A DNA stretch of 64,000 nt from Chryseobacterium sp. SNU WT5 (GTDB lineage: Bacteria; Bacteroidota; Bacteroidia; Flavobacteriales; Weeksellaceae): assembly GCF_007362475.1 (NCBI RefSeq), contig NZ_CP041688.1:1-64000 (forward strand), in the 5' to 3' direction. Below are positions 8,498 through 16,031 of this stretch, one piece after another. Within the stretch, counting starts at the first letter, position 1. The number at the start of each line of letters is the position of its first letter. The translations under genes were made by a program, and so were the position numbers. A model generated the notes under the pieces. The model was not told where the DNA came from, did not search any database, and saw nothing but the letters and a program-made list of their open reading frames with translations.

Positions 8498-10354
8498 GTG
8501 TGTGCCCAGCATGGGCATCTTTCTCTTACGAAAGTAGGAAATTAATCTAGAGGGTGCAAGTCCCTTATGGGCGAGGGTAACGCCTTGAACCATTAGTAAG
8601 TCGCAAGGGTGGTAACCGTGAGGTTACATCTGAAGGAAGCGAGACTACAAAACTCGGTACTGACGAACAGGAACCGTATAGGAGGCATTTATGCATGGGT
8701 AAGCAAGCACATCATTGTAACGCCCTAAGATTACAAAAGTGCATAAATGTAGATACGGCAGGAATTGAGTGAAAGAAGATGCCATTACCTGGGGAGATCT
8801 TCGTAGCCACGAGTTGGCAAAACGAAGAAGTCAGCAGAGGTCATAGTACTTAGGAGCAACGAGCCGATGAATAAATCGGAGGACTCACAACCCAAGGAAG
8901 GACTGAACGTATTTTGGTTCTTAATTCACAATGGAATTCCCGTTAAACGGAATAGCCTTGGGAAAGCGGAACAGGTTAAAGTAAAAGAACAAGAATGATT
9001 GAAAGAGTATTACATCCTCGCAACATGCAACGAGCCTTAGAGCAAGTAATTGCGAATAAAGGCAGCGCTGGCGTAGACGGAATGAACGTGCAAGAACTAT
9101 CTGATTATCTTCGGAAAGAGAAAACACGACTTTATTCTTCCATAAAAGAGAGGTGTTATCTTCCTCAACCCATTCTTGGAGTAGAGATTTCTAAAGGAAA
9201 CGGTAAAACCCGACTTTTAGGAATACCTACAGTAACCGATAGAGTGTTACAACAAGCGGTATCACAAGTTCTGATGCCACACTATGAGAATGAATTTAGT
9301 GTTCACAGTTATGGATTCAGACCCAACAAAAACGCCCGCCAAGCAGTTGGTAAAGCGTTGGAGCATATCCATGAAGGTTATCCATTTATTGTAGATATTG
9401 ATCTAAAGACCTTCTTTGATGAAGTAGACCACTGCATCCTTCTTAACTTACTTTATCGAAAGGTAAAATGCCCAATAACCATGCGCTTAATCCGCAAATG
9501 GTTACGAGCTCCAATTCTAATCAATGGTCAATTACACAAACGAAGAAAAGGAGTTCCGCAAGGTTCACCTTTAAGTCCGTTGTTGTCGAATATCCTGCTC
9601 AATGAGTTGGATAAAGAATTGACAAAACGTAAACTTCGATTTGTGCGCTACGCAGATGATTTTAGTATTTATACCCAGTATAAAAGCCACGCAACTGCAA
9701 CGCTAAAAGCCATAGAGAAGTACTTGAAAACGAAACTCAAACTCACTATTAATGGTGAGAAAAGTGGAGTTAGAAAGCCAGTACAATTTGAACTACTGGG
9801 ATTCGGATTCGAATCTACATATAAGAAAGGGGACAAGGGAAAATACCAATTGGTAGTAGGTAAGAAAGCGTGGACACGATTGAAAGAGCGACTAAAATCC
9901 CTCACCCGAAAAACCGCTCCGATAAGTTTTGATGAGCGTATCCAAAAGATTAACGAAGTTCAGCGTGGATGGTTAAACTATTTTCGAGGAACAAGTATCA
10001 AAGGAAAACTCCTCAACTTTGACGGATGGCTGAGAAACCGACTGCGGTATTGCATTTGGCATGATTGGAAGAAGCCCGAACGGAAGAGGAAAAACCTCAT
10101 TCGATTAGGAATCGACCAAAGCCTTGCGTATGCATATAGCCGAACTCGGAAAGGAGGATGGGCAGTCGCACAAAGTCCTATTTTAGGAACAACAATCACT
10201 ATTTCAAGGCTAAAGAAACGTGCATACATCGCCATGTTAGAACTTCATCTATCACTTAACCCATCAAGATACGAACCGCCGTATACGAGACCCGTACGTA
10301 CGGTGGTGTGAGAGGCGTACTCCGTTCGATTATGAGCGGAGCCGTCTACTCGAT
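8498..10354 (+). mobile_element. Full-length group II intron (class C-attC-like)
   Basis: 1857 bp. Starts GTGTGTGCCCAGC after the 5' exon TAGAAATACTGT and ends CTCGAT before TACCTGG. The first 490 bases are non-coding and conserved with the ORF-less copy at 3437, as expected for domains 1-3. A reverse transcriptase lies in domain 4. The last about 90 bases (tacgagacccgtacgtacggtggtgtg) look like domains 5/6. Inserted in the attC core, opposite to cassette transcription. Confidence 0.85.
8995..10311 (+). CDS. ltrA: Group II intron-encoded reverse transcriptase/maturase
   Basis: 438 residues. Reverse transcriptase blocks in order: RNMQRALEQVIANKGSAGVDG, FRPNKNARQAV, VDIDLKTFFDEVDH, KRRKGVPQGSPLSPLLSNILL and the active site FVRYADDF. 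Maturase (X) domain follows (FDERIQKINEVQRGWLNYFRG; RLRYCIWHDWKKP). An HNH endonuclease domain is absent, as usual for class C introns, which need stem-loop target sites instead. The sequence GGWAVAQSPILGTTIT near the C-terminus is of a type seen in class C proteins. It should promote splicing and mobility of its own intron and possibly of the ORF-less copy. Confidence 0.9.
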   Translation: MIERVLHPRNMQRALEQVIANKGSAGVDGMNVQELSDYLRKEKTRLYSSIKERCYLPQPILGVEISKGNGKTRLLGIPTVTDRVLQQAVSQVLMPHYENEFSVHSYGFRPNKNARQAVGKALEHIHEGYPFIVDIDLKTFFDEVDHCILLNLLYRKVKCPITMRLIRKWLRAPILINGQLHKRRKGVPQGSPLSPLLSNILLNELDKELTKRKLRFVRYADDFSIYTQYKSHATATLKAIEKYLKTKLKLTINGEKSGVRKPVQFELLGFGFESTYKKGDKGKYQLVVGKKAWTRLKERLKSLTRKTAPISFDERIQKINEVQRGWLNYFRGTSIKGKLLNFDGWLRNRLRYCIWHDWKKPERKRKNLIRLGIDQSLAYAYSRTRKGGWAVAQSPILGTTITISRLKKRAYIAMLELHLSLNPSRYEPPYTRPVRTVV

Positions 10355-10367
10355 TACCTGGAGTTTC

Positions 10368-11231
10368 TTATTTGTATAAGCTCAATTCTAAAAAGTTGTT
10401 AGTCTTTTTTAGATTATCTTTTACTCTTTGTTCCTTATTTCTAATAACTTCAGATTGTGTTAGTGTTTTTCCACTAGCGTCTGTCACAGTAATATTAGAA
10501 ACCTCTGAACTTGCATAAATGAGTTTGATTTTTTTAGCTGGATCTTTTACATAGTCTTTCCAAAGTTGATTAAATTTTGTCGTCGAAATAGTTAATTCTT
10601 TTTCATCGTCAAAATCTGAGTTTGAAGGAAAATGATTGATTTTTTTACTTCCTACAAAATTAAATATATGATCATTTTTTTCGTCGGAAATTTTTAAAAT
10701 TAAACCAGGCAAACCTTTGAACTTATATGGTCCATCTTGAATTTGAATATCATTTGTAAACCATGCTATCCATTTTCTTCCGAGAAAATTCGTTGTAGCT
10801 TTTTGAACTTTGTATCCTTTAATTTCAGAAATTTCAGGTACTATCGTCCAATTAATATTCTCACTTTCTGGAATTTCATATTTATCACCACTTATAGAAG
10901 TGTGTAATTTAGTGTCAGATTTTTGATAATTTTTGGAGACTGAAAAACTAACTTTTGAATTATTTCTTATTTTCCCTAAATCTATATGCGTGGACTGAAT
11001 AGCTTTCGCTTTTGTAAGTTCAGCATTTGTCAAAGAATCATAAACAAATTGTTCACTGCTATAAAAACTAGAGCCATCTTTGGAAACATCTAAATTCATC
11101 AATTCTTTTGTGATATTGTCCTTATTAAGAGAATCAATTTTAAAAGAATATTCATAAATAAACCTGTGATTTTGAGCAAATGCGGAGCTTGAAATAAAGA
11201 GCAAAGCAAATAATAAATTAATTTTTTTCAT
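10368..11231 (-). CDS. GLPGLI-family secreted protein, cassette gene
   Basis: 287 residues from the ATG at 11231 (MKKINLLFALLFISSSAFAQ), a clear signal peptide cut after residue 20. The longer frame that begins in the geneless cassette is an in-frame read-through and is rejected. The family signature GPYKFKGLPGLILKI is present around residue 160. GLPGLI proteins are found almost only in Bacteroidota and are thought to be exported; no biochemical role is known to me. Cassette cores GTTACCTG (start) and CAGGTAAC (end, split by the group II intron) are complementary. Confidence 0.85.
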   Translation of the reverse strand: MKKINLLFALLFISSSAFAQNHRFIYEYSFKIDSLNKDNITKELMNLDVSKDGSSFYSSEQFVYDSLTNAELTKAKAIQSTHIDLGKIRNNSKVSFSVSKNYQKSDTKLHTSISGDKYEIPESENINWTIVPEISEIKGYKVQKATTNFLGRKWIAWFTNDIQIQDGPYKFKGLPGLILKISDEKNDHIFNFVGSKKINHFPSNSDFDDEKELTISTTKFNQLWKDYVKDPAKKIKLIYASSEVSNITVTDASGKTLTQSEVIRNKEQRVKDNLKKTNNFLELSLYK

Positions 11232-11278
11232 AGTTCTGGATTGTTTTTTTGACGGTGGTTTTGCGAAATTACAGGTAA

Positions 11279-11450
11279 CGGCCAGCTCGGCTTTGTCGTC
11301 GTTCTGAAAAGAAGTTGCAAACTTCTTTTCGGAATGCGTCAAAGGCGACTGTTGGGAGAACGTCGTGCGAAAGCAACGACGGTTTCCCGGCAGTCGGCGA
11401 AGCCGAGCTGGCCGTTGGGAAAAATCGTCCCAAAGGGCGATTTTTCCCAA
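11279..11450 (-). repeat. Geneless cassette copy A3 (172 bp)
   Basis: Same structure and length as A2, A4 and A5. Here the open reading frame through the element continues in frame into the downstream GLPGLI gene, which has its own start. Confidence 0.85.
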
Positions 11451-11561
11451 CGTTTGGGTATTTCTGCAGGCGGGCTAAAAATACGAAATCTTTCTACTTG
11501 CTAAAAACTTAATTAATCGCTAAAATCTTCGATGAAAACTTCATACCCGCTTGTAGAAATA
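11445..11561 (-). other. attC site (type B), split by the IS110-family element
   Basis: Arms GGGTATTTCTGCAGGCGGG and CCCGCTTGTAGAAATACC. The core continues after the element as GTTACCAG (12815-12822), complementary to CTGGTAAC at the start of the metallophosphoesterase cassette (13653-13660). Confidence 0.75.
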
Positions 11562-11589
11562 CCGTCTTTACTTTACATTCATAAAATTA

Positions 11590-11755
11590 ATACCTTTAAA
11601 TAAACAAGACAGAGGTGAACTAGAAATACCGTTAGAGAGTAGAAGTCTCAAATAACATATCAGTCCTCTGCCTAGTTTTAAAAGGTTGAAACAGCTTTAG
11701 ATAGAATACCAGATTACCCAGATCTAATAAAGATTTTAAAGAATTTCAACATTTA
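11590..11755 (+). ncRNA. Predicted IS110 bridge RNA
   Basis: Two stem-loops precede the transposase. Loop 1 is closed by CAGAGG (11610-11615) and CCTCTG (11665-11670) and contains TAGAAATACCG (11621-11631), identical to the left insertion flank (11554-11564), and AATAACATAT (11651-11660), whose complement ATATGTTA is the right flank (12811-12818). Loop 2 is closed by GTTGAAA (11685-11691) and TTTCAAC (11744-11750) and contains ATAGAAT (11701-11707), identical to the right end of the element (12806-12812), and TAAAGA (about 11728-11733), complementary to TCTTTA at the left end (11565-11570). These match the target and donor guide pairs known for IS110 bridge RNAs. RNA limits are estimated. Confidence 0.7.
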
Positions 11756-11775
11756 ATTTAATACCCAACTAAATT

Positions 11776-12777
11776 ATGAAAAATTACACAACTTACCTCG
11801 GAATTGATGTGGCTAAATTAACGCTAGATTATTGTGTGGTAACAGATGATCAAGAGCTTGAAAGAGGACAGATTCTCAACACCGAAAAATCCCTAAACTC
11901 ATTTTTAAAAAATCTCAAAAAAACCGGACACAAATTGGAAGAAATGCTTTTCGTCTTCGAAAATACCGGTATTTATTCCTCCCTGCTCTCTTTAGTTTTG
12001 AGCGAAAATGAACTCGATTACGCGCAGGTTCCAGCTTTGGAAATAAAACGTTCCCTGGGAATTACGCGTGGCAAAAGCGATAAGGTAGATGCCAAAGAAA
12101 TTGCCTTTTACGCCAAACGAAATACCGATAAAATAACGCTTTCTGTACTTCCTGAAGTGAATCTGCAGCAACTTAAAATCGTATTTGCTGAACGTGAAAA
12201 AACCATCGCCGCCATTAAAGTTTTTGAAAGAACCATGGAAAACGAAATGTTCCTCAGCAAAGAAGTTTTCGGAAGTGTAAAATCGATCAACCGACAAACT
12301 GTAAAATACCTGAAAAAGCAGCTTTCAATGCTAGATGACAGGATTAAAAAACTAATTAGGGAAGATGAAACGCTGTACAAACAGCAACAACTTTTAAAAA
12401 GTATTCCGGGAATTGGGGAGATCACTTCAGTCTATCTTTTGATGGTTACCAAAGGATTTACAGCGTTTACAAACGGAAGAAAATTTGCGTGTTATTCCGG
12501 CGTTGCACCTTTCGAACACAGCTCTGGAACAAGCATCAAGGGAAAAACGAGGGTCAGTCATCTGGCAGATAAAAAGATGAAATCGCTGCTGCATATGGTG
12601 TCGCTCACTGCGATCAAATACGACCCTGAACTTAAAGAATATTACACGCGAAAAAAATCGGAAGGAAAACATACGATGTTGGTTTTAAACAACATAAAAT
12701 GCAAAATTGTCTACAGAATTTTTGCGGTGATCCAACGAGAATCAAACTTTGTCAATCTGCACAAATTTGCCGCGTAA
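11776..12777 (+). CDS. IS110-family transposase
   Basis: 333 residues. N-terminal RuvC-like DEDD domain: YLGIDVAK (first Asp), FVFENTGIYSS (Glu), RGKSDKVDAKEIA (two Asp). Then a coiled linker (residues 130-210) and the C-terminal Transposase_20 domain with LLKSIPGIGEITSVYL and FACYSGVAPFEHSSG, whose serine is the nucleophile in this family. The frame is intact. Works with the bridge RNA encoded just upstream to insert the element. Confidence 0.92.
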   Translation: MKNYTTYLGIDVAKLTLDYCVVTDDQELERGQILNTEKSLNSFLKNLKKTGHKLEEMLFVFENTGIYSSLLSLVLSENELDYAQVPALEIKRSLGITRGKSDKVDAKEIAFYAKRNTDKITLSVLPEVNLQQLKIVFAEREKTIAAIKVFERTMENEMFLSKEVFGSVKSINRQTVKYLKKQLSMLDDRIKKLIREDETLYKQQQLLKSIPGIGEITSVYLLMVTKGFTAFTNGRKFACYSGVAPFEHSSGTSIKGKTRVSHLADKKMKSLLHMVSLTAIKYDPELKEYYTRKKSEGKHTMLVLNNIKCKIVYRIFAVIQRESNFVNLHKFAA

Positions 12778-12828
12778 TTTTTTCAATTTTTGCTTGGTTT
12801 TTGTCATAGAATATGTTACCAGGAGTTT

Positions 12829-13641
12829 TTACATTTCTATTTCTACCATTTCTGCTCTTGCCCCAAATCTAATAGGCAAAATACTCGTTCCAATTCCTTT
12901 TGAAACATACATTTTGGGTTCTGAGTCGTTATACCAACCTTTTAAATATCTGCCACTTCCTTGAGGTTTGAATGGAACAATTCCTAGTAAGGTAATTTGT
13001 CCTCCGTGAGTATGACCAGAAAGAACTAAATCAATATTTAAATTTCCTTTTTGTTTTGTAATTATATCTCTATGTTGAGGACAGTGTGATAAAACAATAT
13101 TTGTTGCAGAGTCTTTTAGATTTTCAGTCGCTTTAACGAAATCAGCATTACCGCCAATAAAATCGTCAATTCCAATTATTGATATATCACGGTTTCTTAT
13201 TGATATAGTTCTATTCTCATTTATTAACAATTCACAATTATTTTGGGAATAGATACTTTTAAGTTCATCAAGATTAACATTACCCCAATATTCCCAATTT
13301 CCCGTTATAGCATATTTTTTAATCGAATTATGAATTAATTTGAGGAATAAGTTCAAATGTTCTATTTTTTCTGTTTTATCAACAGAATCCCCAGTGATAA
13401 ATATTAAATCGGGTTTCAGTATATTTATTTTTTTCGCTATAGATTTGTGGAAAAATCTTAATTGATCAAAATGTAAATCCGAAATTTGTATGATTCTTAT
13501 TTTATTCTTTTCCGATTTTGAGATGTCAAAATAATTCCATTCAATAAAATATTTTTCAAACCAAAATGAGTCTAAAAGAATTAATCCAGTTGTGGCTAGT
13601 ATTCCTGTTTTTATAAATTTTCTTCTGGTTAATTTTTTCAT
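12829..13641 (-). CDS. Metallophosphoesterase with twin-arginine-like signal, cassette gene
   Basis: 270 residues from the ATG at 13641; the longer frame into the geneless cassette is rejected. N-terminus MKKLTRRKFIKTGILATTGLIL resembles a twin-arginine signal anchor, so the enzyme probably acts outside the inner membrane. Calcineurin-like motifs in order: ISDLHFDQ, FITGDSVD, TGNWEYWG (usual GNHE/GNHD with Trp in place of His), LSHCPQH and SGHTHGGQ. This is the YkuE-like branch, whose members cleave phosphodiester or phospholipid headgroup substrates. It occupies one cassette whose start (GTTACCAG) and end (CTGGTAAC) are complementary. Confidence 0.85.
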   Translation of the reverse strand: MKKLTRRKFIKTGILATTGLILLDSFWFEKYFIEWNYFDISKSEKNKIRIIQISDLHFDQLRFFHKSIAKKINILKPDLIFITGDSVDKTEKIEHLNLFLKLIHNSIKKYAITGNWEYWGNVNLDELKSIYSQNNCELLINENRTISIRNRDISIIGIDDFIGGNADFVKATENLKDSATNIVLSHCPQHRDIITKQKGNLNIDLVLSGHTHGGQITLLGIVPFKPQGSGRYLKGWYNDSEPKMYVSKGIGTSILPIRFGARAEMVEIEM

Positions 13642-13659
13642 TTCTAAAATTACTGGTAA

Positions 13660-13831
13660 CGGCCAGCTCGGCTTTGTCGTCGTTCTGAAAAGAAGTTGCA
13701 AACTTCTTTTCGGAATGCGTCAAAGGCGACTGTTGGGAGAACGTCGTGCGAAAGCAACGATGGTTTCCCGGCAGTCGGCGAAGCCGAGCTGGCCGTTGGG
13801 AAAAATCGTCCCAAAGGGCGATTTTTCCCAA
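13660..13831 (-). repeat. Geneless cassette copy A4 (172 bp)
   Basis: Same as A2, A3 and A5. Lies between the type B attC at 13826-13958 and the start of the metallophosphoesterase cassette. Confidence 0.85.
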
Positions 13832-13958
13832 CGGTTGGGTATTTCTGTTGGCGGGGACTTTTTTATAAATGGTCTTTGTAAATATAATAAATTGAACAAT
13901 TAGCGAAAATCTTGATGATAGGAACTTCCGACCCGCTAATAGAAATACCTTGTTACCT
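13826..13958 (-). other. Intact attC site (type B) of the YwqK-like cassette
   Basis: The only type B site here free of insertions. Arms GGTATTTCTGTTGGCGGG and CCCGCTAATAGAAATACC pair at 16 of 18 positions; cores GTTACCT (13952) and TCCCAAC (13826) bound it. It shows the undisturbed sequence TAGAAATACCTTGTTACC at the site where other copies were entered. Confidence 0.75.
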
Positions 13959-13965
13959 ATCGTTT

Positions 13966-14526
13966 TTATTCATTCCATTTAATATCACCATTCTCAACTT
14001 TTAATTTGTTAGGAGGGTTTTTATAATCTTCAACGTCATGAAAGATAATGTAGCCATTACCATTTTCCAATTTTCCGCAATCAAGACTTTTTCCAACTTT
14101 GTCAAAACAACTTTTTATTTCCAAAACTTTTCCATTTTCATAAAGTCTTTCTGTGTATGGTTGTCCATTTTTATGATACCATTTCCATAAACCTATTTGT
14201 TTATCACCGCGTTGTTCGCCTTGACCCATGAAATTTCCATCAGAATAATAGTAATACCATGTACCGTTTCCTGCGCCATTTATGAATTTGCCTTTTTGGT
14301 GTAAACTTCCATTTGGATAATAATATTTCCAATTTCCGGCTTCTTTTCCATTTTTATATTTACCGACACTAAAGGTTTTTCCATCTTTGGTAGTTGTCCA
14401 TTTACCTATCTTTTGATTATGTTTAATTTTACCATTTGCAATTATCCCATTTTCATTAATTTGGGTCTGTACTCCGCAAGAAGTTAAAAATAGTGATGTT
14501 ATTAATATTATTGTCTTTTTATACAT
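13966..14526 (-). CDS. YwqK/MORN-repeat lipoprotein, cassette gene
   Basis: 186 residues. Lipoprotein signal peptide (FLTSCG, lipid-modified Cys about residue 17). Then at least five repeats of the MORN/YwqK type: NGKEAGNWKYYYPNGSLHQ, GAGNGTWYYYYSDGNFMG, DKQIGLWKWYHKNGQPYT. In annotation such proteins are often called antitoxin YwqK family, but there is no toxin here; a structural or envelope role is as likely. Single-gene cassette bounded by GTTACCTA and TAGGTAAC. Confidence 0.8.
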   Translation of the reverse strand: MYKKTIILITSLFLTSCGVQTQINENGIIANGKIKHNQKIGKWTTTKDGKTFSVGKYKNGKEAGNWKYYYPNGSLHQKGKFINGAGNGTWYYYYSDGNFMGQGEQRGDKQIGLWKWYHKNGQPYTERLYENGKVLEIKSCFDKVGKSLDCGKLENGNGYIIFHDVEDYKNPPNKLKVENGDIKWNE

Positions 14527-14543
14527 ATCTTTTTTAAATGGTA

Positions 14544-14677
14544 GGTAACGTTCTGCGGCTTGGCGTGGTTGCGAAGTTCGGAACTGATTATTTTCTGTTA
14601 AAATATAAATTTCTTGCGAAAAGTAAACTTGATTTTACCACAAAATTCGCAATCATGCCAAATCGCTGTTATACGAT
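14544..14677 (-). other. attC site (type E) of the crp/ridA cassette
   Basis: Arms GCGGCTTGGCGTGGTTGCGAA and TTCGCAATCATGCCAAATCGC pair at 17 of 21 positions. Inner core, plus strand GTTATACGAT, is the exact complement of the cassette start ATCGTATAAC (15746-15755). Confidence 0.75.
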
Positions 14678-14682
14678 GTTTT

Positions 14683-15072
14683 TTATCTTACTACTGTAGC
14701 TTCTAGTTCCACTTTTAGTGTCTCAAAAAGGCTTTTAACTTCTAGTACAGTAGAGGTTTGTTTTATTCCATTCGCTTTTATCCATTCTTGTAGAATGTCA
14801 AAATTTGCAAAAAGCTCAGCATTTGAGGTAGTATAAATATTTAAACGTACAATATTTTTCAATTCGTAATTAGCCACTCTAATTACTTTTTCTAAGTTCT
14901 GAATAGTAAGAACTAATTGAGAACGCATATCTTGCTCACTTGATATTCCCTCATCAGATATTGCAGTTTGCCCTGAAATATACAGTGTACTATTTACATC
15001 TTTAACTTCCACTGCTTGTACATAACTTCTTGAGTCTTGCCAACTCCAAGGGTTGATAGTGTTTTTTTGCAT
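14683..15072 (-). CDS. RidA-family protein
   Basis: 129 residues. RidA/YjgF/UK114 fold: TLYISGQTAI, QLVLTIQNLEKVI, NIVRLNIYTT and the C-terminal STVLEVKSLFETLKVELEATVV. The Arg that in true RidA binds the imine substrate carboxylate (usually in RxxV near residue 105) is not obvious here, so imine deaminase activity is uncertain. It follows the Crp/Fnr-like gene after 84 bp in the same cassette, so it may be controlled by it. Confidence 0.8.
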   Translation of the reverse strand: MQKNTINPWSWQDSRSYVQAVEVKDVNSTLYISGQTAISDEGISSEQDMRSQLVLTIQNLEKVIRVANYELKNIVRLNIYTTSNAELFANFDILQEWIKANGIKQTSTVLEVKSLFETLKVELEATVVR

Positions 15073-15156
15073 TTTTTAATTGTTTAAATTGTTAAATTAT
15101 TTCTTTAATGCAAAATTCTCACTATTCTTCCAAATACAGTTGTGACCAAAATCACT

Positions 15157-15717
15157 TTATTTTTTTGTCTGTTTGTATAATCTGCTTAAAGTCTCTCTTG
15201 AAACCCCAAGATAAAGGGCTAATACGGATTTTGGAATTCTCTGGAAAAGAGTAGGATATAAAAGTATAAATTGTTCATAACGCTCTTTGGGTGACAAAGC
15301 GATCAACGATAAAATTCTTCTTTGATTAGCAATATGTCCCCTAATTGACTTTTGTAGAAAATAGTTGTACAAATCGTATTTTTTTAAGATATTGTTATAG
15401 TTGCTATAACTTAGACTAAAAACTTCTGTATCTTCTACACATTGAAGATTTAAAGTTGCTTTTGTTTGATGTAAAAATGCTGAAAAGTCAGTTTCCCACC
15501 AATTTTCAAAAGCGAATGATAAAATAAATTCTCTCGTTTCATTATTAAAATAAGATAGTTTGAGTAATCCTGATGATATGAAGTAAACATCTTGAACTGT
15601 ATCGTTTTCTTTTAAAATAAATTCGCCTTTCTTGTATTTTTTGTGACAAAATATTTTTTTCAGTTCAAGGTATTCCGTGTCTGTTAAATTGTCAAATAGG
15701 TCAATATTTCTTTTCAA
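15157..15717 (-). CDS. Crp/Fnr-family transcriptional regulator, first gene cassette
   Basis: 186 residues. Start codon TTG at 15717 (an in-frame stop lies 24 bases upstream and there is no ATG between). Cyclic-nucleotide-binding-like domain with KYKKGEFILKENDTVQDVYFISSGLLKL, and a C-terminal helix-turn-helix VLALYLGVSRETLSRLYK. No iron-sulfur cysteines. It is the first gene of the array, 0.3 kb from the integrase end, and resembles in layout the regulator/partner cassette at 7089-8179. Confidence 0.85.
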   Translation of the reverse strand: MKRNIDLFDNLTDTEYLELKKIFCHKKYKKGEFILKENDTVQDVYFISSGLLKLSYFNNETREFILSFAFENWWETDFSAFLHQTKATLNLQCVEDTEVFSLSYSNYNNILKKYDLYNYFLQKSIRGHIANQRRILSLIALSPKERYEQFILLYPTLFQRIPKSVLALYLGVSRETLSRLYKQTKK

Positions 15718-15754
15718 GGATTCTTGTGTAATGTTTAGTTAAAATATCGTATAA

Positions 15755-15926
15755 CGGCCAGCTCGGCTTTGTCGTCGTTCTGAAAAGAAGTTGCAAACTT
15801 CTTTTCGGAATGCGTCAAAGGCGACTGTTGGGAGAACGTCGTGCGAAAGCAACGATGGTTTCCCGGCAGTCGGCGAAGCCGAGCTGGCCGTTGGGAAAAA
15901 TCGTCCCAAAGGGCGATTTTTCCCAA
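15755..15926 (-). repeat. Geneless cassette copy A5 (172 bp), first cassette
   Basis: First cassette after the integrase. Identical in structure to A2-A4: 14-bp complementary ends with a 10-base spacer, then an attC with arms GGCCAGCTCGGCTT/AAGCCGAGCTGGCC and an inner perfect 11-bp hairpin. Confidence 0.85.
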
Positions 15927-15930
15927 CTTG

Positions 15931-16020
15931 TTTATATGTCTTACTTTGTCAGACAAATACAACGTATTTGGTAGGTATTTGTCTGATTTCCGTGAGACTT
16001 ATTTCTGATGACTAAGATAT
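15931..16020. other. Candidate attI: palindromic 90-bp element beside the integrase
   Basis: Lies between the integrase stop and the first cassette, the place expected for the primary insertion site in an inverted-type integron. Contains AGACAAATAC ... GTATTTGTCT and flanking GTCTTAC/GTGAGAC. A second copy lies at 1301-1390, again next to a geneless cassette, so it could instead be an attC of a lost cassette. Confidence 0.5.
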
Positions 16021-16031
16021 ATTTTTTTTCT

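Larger units (their letters stand above)
11562..12812 (+). mobile_element. IS110-family insertion sequence inserted in attC
   Basis: About 1.25 kb without terminal inverted repeats: a 5' non-coding part of about 210 bp, one transposase gene and about 35 bp of 3' sequence. This shape (long left end, short right end) fits the IS110 group, in which the left end encodes a bridge RNA. It splits an attC 5-10 bases before its core. The exact ends depend on the 2-base core (AT or TA) and are uncertain by 2-3 bases. Confidence 0.8.

Noticed and set aside
11232..11450. N-terminal extension of the GLPGLI protein from the geneless cassette
   Set aside because: A perfect signal peptide begins at 11231; the extension would bury it. 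The same applies to the extended starts of the Crp-like gene (8251) and the metallophosphoesterase (13701).
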